From contig NZ_CP011132.1 in NCBI RefSeq assembly GCF_000981805.1, positions 248,001 through 312,000 of the forward strand: a stretch of 64,000 bases of DNA. Reading direction: 5' to 3'. This document shows positions 35,328 through 43,656 of this stretch, one piece after another (within the stretch, counting starts at the first letter, position 1; every line of letters begins with the position of its first letter). The DNA comes from Citrobacter amalonaticus Y19 (lineage in GTDB: Bacteria; Pseudomonadota; Gammaproteobacteria; Enterobacterales; Enterobacteriaceae). Made by a program: the position numbers and the translations under genes. Below the pieces are notes generated by a model. The model worked only from the letters and a program-made list of their open reading frames with translations. It was not told where the DNA came from and ran no database searches.

Positions 35328-36089
35328 CTATTTACTTTCGATCGCCTGTTGCAGCGCCTTTTCAGCTCGCGTGGCTGCATCATTTTCGCCATGCTCACGC
35401 AGAACCTGCGCCAGTTGGCGCAACTGTGTTGCCGTCAGGCCGACCCGCATACTTGCTCGCGTATGCGACAGCAGTTGTGATTCAACGCCCGGCGTGGCGG
35501 CTAACGCGCCAACCGTTGCCAGCTCACGGCTTTGCCAGTCGAGGTTATCGCGAGCGAAAATGTCGCCGAACAGATGCGTTTGCAGGAACTGGTTAATGAC
35601 CGGGGCAAAATCAAACAGCGGGCCCTGGACGACAGCGCCTGAGATTTTCGTCTGATTTGCGGTACCGACGCGGCGAAGCTCATCCCCGACAGGAATCGGG
35701 GCAACCGGCTCTTTACCCTCAACGTCTTTGATACCACGTTGTTGACGTGCTTCGACGACCTTCATCAGTTCACTAAGCGCATTCAGGCTACGGGGGAAGC
35801 CCGTGTAGGCATAAAGCTGGACGAGAATTTCTTTGGCTTCGTTTATCGTGAGCCCGGCGTCAAGACCCTGATTCAGGGCTGCATTCAGTTTATCCATCTG
35901 ACTGCTGGCCATCGTTGCGGCAATCAGCGGGATGGCCTGTTGGCGGGCTGACAGCGTATCTGAAACCGTTTGTTGGTGGTTCATTTCTGAGACTCCTTTG
36001 TTGACGGGCGCAGCATGTGCCGCGAGACCAAAACTAAAGGTCAGCAGAACCGCTGCCGCTGATGCTTTAATGGGCGTGGTATTGTTCAT
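35328..36089 (-). CDS. Exported carboxymuconolactone-decarboxylase-like protein
   Basis: A 253-residue protein with a signal peptide (MNNTTPIKASAAAVLLTFSFGLAAHA) followed by two CMD repeats: E-A-K-E-I-L-V-Q-L-Y-A-Y-T-G-F-P-R near 85 and R-E-L-A-T-V-G-A-L-A near 190. CMD proteins are normally cytosolic; a signal peptide is unusual. It overlaps the end of the cupin gene by 23 bases, so the two are coupled. No CxxC peroxidase motif is seen, so it is closer to true CMD enzymes than to AhpD. Function unproven. Confidence 0.85.
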   Translation of the reverse strand: MNNTTPIKASAAAVLLTFSFGLAAHAAPVNKGVSEMNHQQTVSDTLSARQQAIPLIAATMASSQMDKLNAALNQGLDAGLTINEAKEILVQLYAYTGFPRSLNALSELMKVVEARQQRGIKDVEGKEPVAPIPVGDELRRVGTANQTKISGAVVQGPLFDFAPVINQFLQTHLFGDIFARDNLDWQSRELATVGALAATPGVESQLLSHTRASMRVGLTATQLRQLAQVLREHGENDAATRAEKALQQAIESK

Positions 36090-36546
36090 CTGTCACTAAC
36101 TCCTTCCAGTTAACGCTTTTGCCATCCACAATCCCGGTTATCGCCAGATGCGTCATCGCGCTGCCGGGGGCCGCCCCGTGCCAGTGTTTGACGCCCGCCG
36201 GGCAAGAGACAACGTCGCCCGCGCGGATGACCTGCACCGGCTGGCCTTCTTGTTGGGTGAGCCCAACCCCCGAGGTCACAACCAGTCGCTGACCTGCCGG
36301 ATGCGTATGCCAGGCGGAACGGGCACCAGGTTCAAAGGTGACATAAGCCCCGGAAACAGGGATGTCGTTATCCGGTGTGAAGAGAGGATCAACCCGGACG
36401 CGACCGGTAAAGTTTTCCGCTGGACCGTACACCGCGTTCTGACTTCCAGCGGAGGCGATATGGACCGCGGGATGTTGCTCCGCTGCCCAGGATGAAAATA
36501 TGAAGAGGGGCAGTAACAGCCCGAGATAACGTAAATGTCCGATCAT
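36067..36546 (-). CDS. Exported cupin-domain protein
   Basis: A 159-residue protein: signal peptide MIGHLRYLGLLLPLFIFSSWAA, then one cupin barrel with W-H-T-H-P-A-G-Q and a second H-W-H-G-A-A-P metal site. It resembles the quercetinase-like cupins found beside CMD proteins. The start at 36546 is chosen for AAGGAC in front and for the signal peptide. It heads the unit cupin-CMD-hydrolase, and a two-component operator lies 81 bases upstream inside the sensor gene's end. Confidence 0.85.
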   Translation of the reverse strand: MIGHLRYLGLLLPLFIFSSWAAEQHPAVHIASAGSQNAVYGPAENFTGRVRVDPLFTPDNDIPVSGAYVTFEPGARSAWHTHPAGQRLVVTSGVGLTQQEGQPVQVIRAGDVVSCPAGVKHWHGAAPGSAMTHLAITGIVDGKSVNWKELVTDEQYHAH

Positions 36547-36610
36547 GCAAAGCGTCCTTATCATTGAAGAGGGGATTGCCTGCGGTGATTTTATCGAGGG
36601 GGTAATGACG

Positions 36611-38068
36611 TCAGGCTGACGCCCCCCTGACAATTCTGTCAGTTAACCCTTGTCCCGACTCAGTACCGGAGTGAGCATGGCTCGCCGCGTTATCCGCTTG
36701 CATCGCAAACGTCAGCCCAAAGGTATTGATACCGTTCTCGCTCCGGGCAAAGACATCCCCCCGGTGCATAATGGCGACGGCACGGACGATCGACAGGCCC
36801 AGCCCATGATGGGTATCACTTCTGGCCCGGGAGGTGTCGACGCGATAGAACCGCTCGAAAAGCCGGTGTAAGTGCTCTGGCGCTATCGGATCGCCCGGGT
36901 TTGACACTTCAACACAGGCCTGATGACCTTTTTCGCTTAACCGTACCGTAACCGTGCTATTGGAGGGGGAATGCCTTGCGCTGTTTTCCAGTAAATTAGC
37001 CAGTGAACGGTGGAACAGTCGCCGGTCGATGTGGGCGGTGACGTCGCCTTCCACCTCCAGAGAAAGCTGTTTTTCAGCAAAAGAAGGCTCAACATATTCC
37101 GCTGTTTTCAGGGTTTCTTCTCGCAGGGACACCTTTGTCAGCTGGGACGCATGTTCACCCGCGTGTGCGTGAGACAGGAACAGCATGTCGTTAACGATAG
37201 ATGTCATGCGTTCAAGTTCTTCCAGATTGGAACCCAATAATTCTTCCAGTTCATCCTGCGAACGTCGGCGTGATAGCCCTAACTGCGTCTGGCCAATCAG
37301 GTTGGTCAGCGGGGTACGGAGCTCATGCGCAACATCGGCGTTAAAACTTTCCAGTTGTCGCCAGGCGATTTCCTGACGCTCTAACACGCCATTAAATGAT
37401 GACGCCAGTTGCTGCAGTTCTTCGGGCAAAGCACGGGTATTCAGGCGCTGACCATGGTCCCCGGGAGCGAGTTGCCGAGCCTGTTTGCTGAGTGCCCCAA
37501 CGGGACGAAGGCCTATCCTTGAAACAACGTATCCCAGCAAGGCGACAATCACGACGCCCAGTGCGGCAATGATCAGCAGTGTTCGGGTGAACGTATCGAG
37601 TGTTCCCATGTAAGGTGTGGAGTCGATGGCAACCACGTAGCGCAGCGCCGGTCTTTCACCGTTGGCGGGGATAGTTTTCACTAACAGGAACAGCGAGCAT
37701 GCGCCTTCCGATGCGCCGGGCACTTTATTAAAGCCTTCCTGTAAAGAAGACCACTGAACCCCTATCGGTGGCGTTCCCCCCATGCTAAAGCGCGGGTTAT
37801 CGCTCACTATCCAGTAGCGAACGCGCTCACCTTCAGAATTGGTTAACACGGTGAATTTATTGGCAAGCGTTGACCAGTCGTCAGCCGAGGTTCGGGCGGT
37901 GATCCACGGACTCATTAATGATTCACGGAACAGCAGTTCGTTGTGCATCTGCTTTTGCAAAGAGTCATGCAACGAGCTTCTGAGCAGGATACCGATAACG
38001 GATACAATCAGTAGCGCGGATAAGGCAAACATCAGCGCCAGGTGAACGGAGATGGAACGCTTAGGCAT
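36611..38068 (-). CDS. Sensor histidine kinase, CusS/HprS-like
   Basis: A 485-residue membrane kinase: membrane segment at 12-32, periplasmic domain to about 160, second membrane segment at 163-185, HAMP, HisKA with His248 in D-V-A-H-E-L-R-T-P-L, and an ATPase domain with H-H-G-L-G-L-S-I-V-R. The start at 38068 has AAGGGG in front. It follows its response regulator by 15 bases. It resembles CusS-type sensors of metal or oxidative signals, but no Cys/His/Met cluster lets me name the ligand. Confidence 0.92.
   Translation of the reverse strand: MPKRSISVHLALMFALSALLIVSVIGILLRSSLHDSLQKQMHNELLFRESLMSPWITARTSADDWSTLANKFTVLTNSEGERVRYWIVSDNPRFSMGGTPPIGVQWSSLQEGFNKVPGASEGACSLFLLVKTIPANGERPALRYVVAIDSTPYMGTLDTFTRTLLIIAALGVVIVALLGYVVSRIGLRPVGALSKQARQLAPGDHGQRLNTRALPEELQQLASSFNGVLERQEIAWRQLESFNADVAHELRTPLTNLIGQTQLGLSRRRSQDELEELLGSNLEELERMTSIVNDMLFLSHAHAGEHASQLTKVSLREETLKTAEYVEPSFAEKQLSLEVEGDVTAHIDRRLFHRSLANLLENSARHSPSNSTVTVRLSEKGHQACVEVSNPGDPIAPEHLHRLFERFYRVDTSRARSDTHHGLGLSIVRAVAIMHRGDVFARSENGINTFGLTFAMQADNAASHAHSGTESGQGLTDRIVRGASA
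36627..36645. promoter_or_regulatory. Operator copy 1 for the two-component regulator
   Basis: CTGACAATTCTGTCAGTTA contains the perfect arms CTGACA / TGTCAG around ATTC. It is identical, with one further base on the left, to 38848-38866. It lies inside the last codons of the sensor gene and 81 bases before the cupin start. Confidence 0.7.
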
Positions 38069-38083
38069 GCTTATCCCCTTCAT

Positions 38084-38764
38084 TTATTCGGACCGGACTT
38101 CGAGGACATACCCCATGCCACGAACGGTATGTAACAGTTTGACGTCGAACGGCGCATCCACTTTGGCTCGCAGGCGTTTAATGGCCACTTCAACCACGTT
38201 GGCATCGCTGTCAAAATTCATGTCCCATATCTGCTCCGCAATCATCATCTTTGACAAAATCTCTCCCTGATGCCGGGCCAGAAGGCTCAACAGCGAAAAC
38301 TCTTTCGCGGTCAGTTCCAGCCGTGTTCCGCCACGAAATACCCGGCGAGCCAGCAGGTCGAGATGCAGATCGTGAATTTGCAACTGGGTGATGTCCGTGC
38401 CATCCGTAGTGCGGCGTCGCACCAGTGCCTGAATACGCGCCACCAGCTCAATAAGCGAAAAGGGTTTAGGCAGATAATCATCCGCGCCAAGACGAAGCCC
38501 TTTGACGCGTTCGTCGACCGATCCGCGTGCCGAAAGCATAAGTACCGGCGTCTGTTTGGCTGCTCGCACACCCTCGAGTACCCGGTAGCCATCCATCCCC
38601 GGTAACATCACATCAAGGACTATCGCGTCGTAGTCGAACTCCAGCGCGTAATGAAGGCCTTCAGCGCCATCTGCAGAGACATCGACCGTAAATCCGGACT
38701 CACTCAACGCACGGTTGAGATAGGCTGACGTTTTTTCTTCATCTTCGACTAAAAGCAGCCTCAT
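38084..38764 (-). CDS. OmpR/PhoB-family response regulator, CusR/HprR-like
   Basis: A 226-residue regulator with a receiver domain (phospho-acceptor Asp51 in V-L-D-V-M-L-P-G-M-D) and a winged-helix DNA-binding domain (Q-I-W-D-M-N-F-D-S-D-A-N-V-V-E-V-A-I-K-R-L-R). The second half is close to CusR. The start MRLLLVEDEE at 38764 has AGAGGG upstream; a longer frame is open but unconserved. It is divergent from an exported hydrolase gene, with a palindromic operator between. Confidence 0.93.
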   Translation of the reverse strand: MRLLLVEDEEKTSAYLNRALSESGFTVDVSADGAEGLHYALEFDYDAIVLDVMLPGMDGYRVLEGVRAAKQTPVLMLSARGSVDERVKGLRLGADDYLPKPFSLIELVARIQALVRRRTTDGTDITQLQIHDLHLDLLARRVFRGGTRLELTAKEFSLLSLLARHQGEILSKMMIAEQIWDMNFDSDANVVEVAIKRLRAKVDAPFDVKLLHTVRGMGYVLEVRSE

Positions 38765-38847
38765 CCTGTTTCCCTCTTCTGTTTTCGATTCGTATGCTGT
38801 CGTGGGCAATGATAGGTATTCGTCACCAACGGTTAGCTGACATTTTC

Positions 38848-38866
38848 CTGACAATTCTGTCAGTTA
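38848..38866. promoter_or_regulatory. Operator copy 2 for the two-component regulator
   Basis: The same CTGACA-N4-TGTCAG palindrome as at 36627, between the regulator gene (84 bases away) and the divergent hydrolase gene. Further half-sites CTGACA occur at 38879 and near 38911. Confidence 0.7.
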
Positions 38867-38984
38867 CGCAAACGGCGTAAACTGACAAAAATGTTATTTC
38901 CCCGTCACGATGCTGACAGTCCTCTCTCTCTAACCTGAGTCTGCACATTTAAATCCGCAAACCTGAAACTCATCGGGAGAGACC

Positions 38985-40034
38985 ATGAAATTCAATCTGT
39001 TAAGTGCAATACTGCTCACGGCAATGGCCGGAGTAACCTCAGTCAATGCCGCTGATTACAAACAAAACCCTTTCACGCTGGCCTATGACGGTGCCATCAC
39101 GGAGAACATCAACGGCAAGGTCAACATTCACCCCGTGAAATACGATCTGCATGGCATCCAGATTGCCGCGAATGTCTATACGCCTGCAAACTACGATCCC
39201 GCCCAAAAATACCCTGCCGTGGTGGTTGCACATCCTAATGGCGGCGTCAAAGAACAGGTCGCCGGGTTGTATGCCCAGCGTCTTGCCGAACAGGGCTACA
39301 TCACGATTACCGCCGATGCGGCTTATCAGGGCGCCAGCGGTGGGATGCCGCGCAGCGTCGATAAACCGGCTAATCGTATAGAGGATATCCACGGCATGGC
39401 TGACTACATAAGCCAGTATCCGGGTGTGGATACCACCCGCCTTGGTCTGCTGGGCATCTGCGGTGGCGGCGGGTATTCACTGGTTGCGGCTGAAACAGAC
39501 AAACGGTTCAAGTCGATAGCAACCATCAGCATGTTCAATTCAGGCCTTGTGCGTCGCAACGGTTTTCAGGATTCACAGTTAGATTCTATCCAGCAGCGTC
39601 TTCAGCAGGCGTCTGACGCACGCGCTCAGGAAGCTTCCGGAGGCGACGTGCTTTACTCCGGTGATGCCAACCTGACGGATGAACAGATCGCTAAATTACC
39701 TTTTGCTTTGTATCGCCAGGGGTACGAGTACTACTGGAAAACCCATGCGCACCCGAACTCCACGTTTAAATACACCACCAGCAGTCTTCTGGATTTGATG
39801 AGCTTTGACGTAACGGACCATATCAATCTCATCAACAAACCCCTGCTGATGATTGCCGGTTCAAAAGCGGATACGCTCTCCATGACGGAAGAGGCGTTCG
39901 CGAAAGCTACCGGGACGAAGGACAAAGAACTCTTCCTTATCGATGGCGCGACCCATATCGAGACGTATTGGGTGCCTGAGTACGTTGACCAGGCGATGCA
40001 AAAGTTAGACGTCTTCTTCGATAAGAATATTTAA
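38985..40034 (+). CDS. Exported alpha/beta hydrolase, dienelactone-hydrolase-like with Cys at the nucleophile elbow
   Basis: A 349-residue protein with signal peptide MKFNLLSAILLTAMAGVTSVNA. The fold shows V-V-V-A-H-P-N-G-G near residue 80 and L-G-I-C-G-G-G-G-Y near 158, where the residue at the nucleophile elbow is Cys, as in dienelactone hydrolases, rather than Ser. A late D-G-A-T-H-I-E supplies His. It is divergent from the two-component genes and shares the CTGACA operator, so it is a likely target. Substrate unknown. Confidence 0.87.
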   Translation: MKFNLLSAILLTAMAGVTSVNAADYKQNPFTLAYDGAITENINGKVNIHPVKYDLHGIQIAANVYTPANYDPAQKYPAVVVAHPNGGVKEQVAGLYAQRLAEQGYITITADAAYQGASGGMPRSVDKPANRIEDIHGMADYISQYPGVDTTRLGLLGICGGGGYSLVAAETDKRFKSIATISMFNSGLVRRNGFQDSQLDSIQQRLQQASDARAQEASGGDVLYSGDANLTDEQIAKLPFALYRQGYEYYWKTHAHPNSTFKYTTSSLLDLMSFDVTDHINLINKPLLMIAGSKADTLSMTEEAFAKATGTKDKELFLIDGATHIETYWVPEYVDQAMQKLDVFFDKNI

Positions 40035-40055
40035 CGCCTGGCAGACGACACCTTC

Positions 40056-40076
40056 GGCCAGCCGCTCAGGCTGGCC
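40056..40076 (+). terminator. Hairpin after the exported hydrolase gene
   Basis: GGCCAGCC-GCTCA-GGCTGGCC, a perfect eight-base stem 22 bases after the stop. There is no T run, so it may not be a Rho-independent terminator in the strict sense. Confidence 0.5.
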
Positions 40077-40292
40077 TGTCAGGACATCATCAGTGTTTAT
40101 CCGCATGTGACCCAAGATTAACGAAGTCGGGAGGAAAGATAATTACGCACATTAAATAGCCGCTATGAATGAAATTCATAAAACTACGGGGACTTGTGAT
40201 AATTATTTCTTTGTCTGAAGGATGAATGCCATCAGGGCGTTGTGCTGTTGAATCACAGCGCTGAATTGCGAAGTCCATCACAATCCTGAACA

Positions 40293-40320
40293 CAACTTAA
40301 CAGGTTAACCGGTTAAGTTG
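40293..40320. promoter_or_regulatory. 28-bp palindromic operator upstream of the GntR gene
   Basis: The stretch is centred on GGTTAACC with outer arms CAACTTAAC / GTTAAGTTG; 26 of 28 bases are symmetric. It ends 59 bases before the regulator start. It fits an autoregulatory GntR/HutC-type operator that would control the whole operon. Confidence 0.65.
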
Positions 40321-40379
40321 CTTTGGGCAGTTGATCGCGTAATCAGGTGCAGGTATCGTAAGCCTACGAAATAAAATTA

Positions 40380-41135
40380 ATGACAACAGAAACTGGCCAA
40401 ACGATGAAAGCAACAGTACAGTCAGCGAAATATCAGGTGATAAAGTCGGCATTGTTAGATGAAATCAGGAATGGCGTTTTTAAACCTGGTGAGAAATTCT
40501 ATAGCGAATCAGAATTAAAAGAGCGCTATTCTGTCAGTTCTGCTACTGTAATTCGTGCTATCCACGAAATGGTCAATGAAGGTTATTTAATTCGCTATCA
40601 GGGCAAAGGAACTTTTGTTTCAAAAGCCAAGCGCAATGAGACAATTATTTTCTCAGAATCAGATAATGATTTAAAAGGGATACAGTCGGTTAAAGTCATC
40701 GACTGTGTTCTGGAGGACGATCCGAGTATTAAAGAAAAACTCGGATTGGGCCAGGAAGAAAGATATTACCGTATTGCCCGGTTGAAATTTGACAGTAACA
40801 TACCTTACGCGTTGCAAATTTCCCATATTCCGGCCCGCTATTTTTCCAGTAAGCTGACAGTGAAGAATTCGGCACTCAGTTCTATCTATGAGGCCTTTAA
40901 GGTTAACAATGGTCTTGATATGTATACAATGCCCTATCGACAGACGATCTGCGCCCCGAGTGTGGCCGCGCCAGAGGTACTGGAGGCTCTTAAGCTTGAC
41001 GCTCATCAGCCCGTTATCTTGATGAAGCGCTTTACCTTTGATGAGCAAGGTCTGGTCATTGAATATATTGAAACCTGGAAACGACTCGAGTCATTTTATA
41101 TTGAAATAAGAACGCCAGATAAGGGAGCAGGATGA
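40380..41135 (+). CDS. GntR/HutC-family regulator of the PTS-GH88 operon
   Basis: A 251-residue regulator: winged HTH at about residues 13-80 (F-Y-S-E-S-E-L-K-E-R-Y-S-V-S, then Y-Q-G-K-G-T-F-V) and a UTRA ligand-binding domain (R-Y-Y-R-I-A-R-L-K-F). UTRA regulators often bind sugar phosphates. The stop overlaps the start of the next gene (ATGA), so it is the first gene of the operon and probably represses it through the palindrome upstream. Confidence 0.9.
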   Translation: MTTETGQTMKATVQSAKYQVIKSALLDEIRNGVFKPGEKFYSESELKERYSVSSATVIRAIHEMVNEGYLIRYQGKGTFVSKAKRNETIIFSESDNDLKGIQSVKVIDCVLEDDPSIKEKLGLGQEERYYRIARLKFDSNIPYALQISHIPARYFSSKLTVKNSALSSIYEAFKVNNGLDMYTMPYRQTICAPSVAAPEVLEALKLDAHQPVILMKRFTFDEQGLVIEYIETWKRLESFYIEIRTPDKGAG

Positions 41136-41569
41136 ATCAACTATTATTAATCTCTCATGGGAGATTCGCCAGCGGTGCCAGACAAGCCACTGAATTGATT
41201 CTCGGAGTGCAGCCTAACCTCCATGTTGTTGAGTTAGAGGGTGATAAAGGGATAACGATATTTAAACAGGAACTTTTCGATAAAATAGCCTCGCTCAACG
41301 CAATAGACTCAAACATTATTATTCTCTCTGATTTAAAAAGTGGCTCACCGTATAACTCGGCGATGGAAATTATTGTCCGCAACAATCTCTGGGATAACGT
41401 TACGCTATTGTCCGGAATGAATTTGAATTTAATTCTTGAAATAGCAATGACCATCGATGAACAACATGATTCAGCCTCGCTGAATGAAATAATAACCACG
41501 GCGCGTGATGGTATTTACCATTTACAGCAAGCGGCGCTTACTGCGCCAACAGACGATGGAGACGAGTAA
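41132..41569 (+). CDS. PTS mannose-family EIIA component
   Basis: A 145-residue cytosolic EIIA of the mannose/AgaF type. The phosphorylated His9 is in L-L-I-S-H-G-R-F-A-S-G. It takes phosphate from HPr and passes it to the EIIB encoded at 43155. The IIC gene starts three bases after its stop. Confidence 0.92.
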   Translation: MNQLLLISHGRFASGARQATELILGVQPNLHVVELEGDKGITIFKQELFDKIASLNAIDSNIIILSDLKSGSPYNSAMEIIVRNNLWDNVTLLSGMNLNLILEIAMTIDEQHDSASLNEIITTARDGIYHLQQAALTAPTDDGDE

Positions 41570-41572
41570 AAA

Positions 41573-42355
41573 ATGGAGCATATTGCAGTCTGGCAGATAG
41601 CGTTACTGACGCTCTATTCAGGGCTGGCGATTTACGATGGCAATAACACCACGCTTGGGTTAGTCAAACCAAGCATGGCCGGTTTTTTTGCCGGGCTCAT
41701 TATGGGCGATATGACCACAGGTCTTATCGTCGGCGGCACCCTGAATCTGCTGGTACTGGGCGTCGGTAACTTCGGCGGCGCATCCATCCCGGACTACATG
41801 ACCGGCGCGGTACTGGGTACCACTTTCGCCATCATGAGCGGCCAGGGTGCGGCGTTTGGCGCCACCATCGCGGTGCCAATTGGTCTCTTAATGGTGCAGT
41901 TGGATATTCTCGCTCGCTTCACCAACACCTTTATTCACCATAAGGCAGATGCGCTGATTGAGGCAGGGCAGGTGAAGGCGGCGGCAAGAATGAACCTGCT
42001 GGGCCAGGTGCCGATTTCGCTGTCTCGTATGCTGCCGGTGCTGCTGGCGCTGATCCTCGGGGCCACCTTCGTTAATGACGTGGTGACCTGGATCCCGGAA
42101 TCTATTATGAACGGTTTGAAAGTGGCTGGCGGAGTACTGCCTGCACTGGGGATCGCCATCCTGCTGCGTTATTTACCGATTAAAAAGAACATCTCTTTCC
42201 TGATTCTGGGCTTCTTTTTGGCGGCCTATCTGAAAGTGCCGGTATTGGGTGCCGCGCTACTGGGTCTGGCGATTGCGCTCTATGTCTTCAATTCAGAAAA
42301 GCAGGCTGCGCAACCTACCGAATCCCCTGCAAATGGAGCAATGGGTGATGAATAA
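41573..42355 (+). CDS. PTS mannose-family EIIC component
   Basis: A 260-residue membrane permease subunit (IIC-man/sorbose/AgaC type) with G-G-T-L-N-L-L-V-L-G-V-G-N-F-G-G-A near residue 55. It forms the sugar channel with EIID. Its last eight bases overlap the start of the EIID gene. Confidence 0.92.
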   Translation: MEHIAVWQIALLTLYSGLAIYDGNNTTLGLVKPSMAGFFAGLIMGDMTTGLIVGGTLNLLVLGVGNFGGASIPDYMTGAVLGTTFAIMSGQGAAFGATIAVPIGLLMVQLDILARFTNTFIHHKADALIEAGQVKAAARMNLLGQVPISLSRMLPVLLALILGATFVNDVVTWIPESIMNGLKVAGGVLPALGIAILLRYLPIKKNISFLILGFFLAAYLKVPVLGAALLGLAIALYVFNSEKQAAQPTESPANGAMGDE

Positions 42356-43127
42356 AGTCTTAAAACGCGTGTTCTGGCGCTGGTTCTTGTTCGGTCAGTC
42401 TGGCTGGAACTACGAAAAAATGCAGGGTCTGGGCTATCTGTATAGCATCTACCCGTTCCTTGAGAAGAAGTATACAAAGCCTGAAGAGCAGAAAGAGGCC
42501 GCCAGGGTACATAGTCAGTTCTTTAATACCAACAACACCATGGCACCGGGGATCCTCGGGGTGAATATCGCGCTGGAAGAACAGACCGGGCTTGCGGGTA
42601 AAGATGCGGTTGCCGGGATTAAAACTGGCCTGATGGGGCCGCTGGCGGGCATCGGCGACACGCTGTTCTTTGTCATTCCGACCACGATCATTGGCTCTGT
42701 GGCCTCTTACCTCGCGCTGCAAGGCAATCCGGTAGGGCTTATCCTCTGGCTGCTGTTTTCCCTGGTCCGCATGCTGTTTATGCGTTTTAGCATCAGCAAA
42801 GGATATCAGGAAGGGGTAAACCTGCTGGGGTCGCTGACCAACAGCCTCAACAAAATTACCCGCGCCGCCAATATTCTTGGGCTGACGGTCATCGGGGCAT
42901 TGATTCCCGCGGTAGTGAAGGCAAATCTCAATTTCGAATTCAGCTATGGCGAGGTGTCGCTCAAGCTACAGGACATTGCCAACCAGATTATGCCAGGGCT
43001 TATCCCCCTGCTGGTCGTGGCATTCACCTACTGGCTGCTGGGGCTAAAAAAGATGAACTCAACGCGGGTCATTTTTGTGCTGATCGCGTTAGGCATCGTT
43101 GGCTACAACCTGAAGATTCTCGGTTAA
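42348..43127 (+). CDS. PTS mannose-family EIID component
   Basis: A 259-residue EIID: R-V-F-W-R-W-F-L-F-G-Q-S-G-W-N-Y-E-K-M-Q at the start and G-L-M-G-P-L-A-G-I-G-D-T-L-F in the middle, both hallmark segments. EIID is unique to the mannose family. The start is the ATG inside the end of the IIC gene; this gives the usual length. Confidence 0.93.
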   Translation: MNKVLKRVFWRWFLFGQSGWNYEKMQGLGYLYSIYPFLEKKYTKPEEQKEAARVHSQFFNTNNTMAPGILGVNIALEEQTGLAGKDAVAGIKTGLMGPLAGIGDTLFFVIPTTIIGSVASYLALQGNPVGLILWLLFSLVRMLFMRFSISKGYQEGVNLLGSLTNSLNKITRAANILGLTVIGALIPAVVKANLNFEFSYGEVSLKLQDIANQIMPGLIPLLVVAFTYWLLGLKKMNSTRVIFVLIALGIVGYNLKILG

Positions 43128-43154
43128 GTAACACATTGATTTAAGGAAGTTATT

Positions 43155-43646
43155 ATGAAAGGCATTGTTCACATCCGCGTCGATGACCGACTGATTCACG
43201 GCCAGGTGGCTACCCGTTGGGTCAGCCATTTTAACGCCAATCGCATCATGGTGATTGACGATGCCGTGGCCGCGAACGACGTTGAGAAAATGCTGCTGCG
43301 TAGCGCCGCGCCGGAAGGCTGTAACACCTCCATTCTTTCCTTTGAGAAAGCCAGCGCAAATATCCTCGCTGGTAACTATGACGGTCAGCGAGTGCTGGTA
43401 CTGCTGAAAACACCGGAGCTGGCGCTGAAACTGGTGAACTGTGGCATCGCGGTCACCCAACTCAACATCGGCAATATGTCGAACAAAGACGATCGCCGAC
43501 AGATTAAGCGCTCGGTCAGCGTCAATGATGTTGAGATTGCCGCCATCAATACCCTGTTGGCAAAGGGTGTGGCGGTTACGGCGCAGATGACGCCGGAAGA
43601 GTCGAATACCAGTATCACCGAGTTTTTAAAAGCCGATAAGGGATAA
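43155..43646 (+). CDS. PTS mannose-family EIIB component
   Basis: A 163-residue EIIB with phosphorylated His15 in V-D-D-R-L-I-H-G-Q-V. It hands the phosphate to the sugar, normally at C6, during transport. AAGGAAG precedes the start. With the three genes before it this is a full sugar-specific EII complex. Confidence 0.93.
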   Translation: MKGIVHIRVDDRLIHGQVATRWVSHFNANRIMVIDDAVAANDVEKMLLRSAAPEGCNTSILSFEKASANILAGNYDGQRVLVLLKTPELALKLVNCGIAVTQLNIGNMSNKDDRRQIKRSVSVNDVEIAAINTLLAKGVAVTAQMTPEESNTSITEFLKADKG

Positions 43647-43656
43647 GGGATAAGGA

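Larger units (their letters stand above)
40035..40379. other. Intergenic region before the GntR gene
   Basis: A 345-base non-coding stretch. It holds a perfect GC-rich hairpin at 40056-40076 that ends the hydrolase transcript and the GntR palindrome at 40293-40320. I see nothing else in it. Confidence 0.6.
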
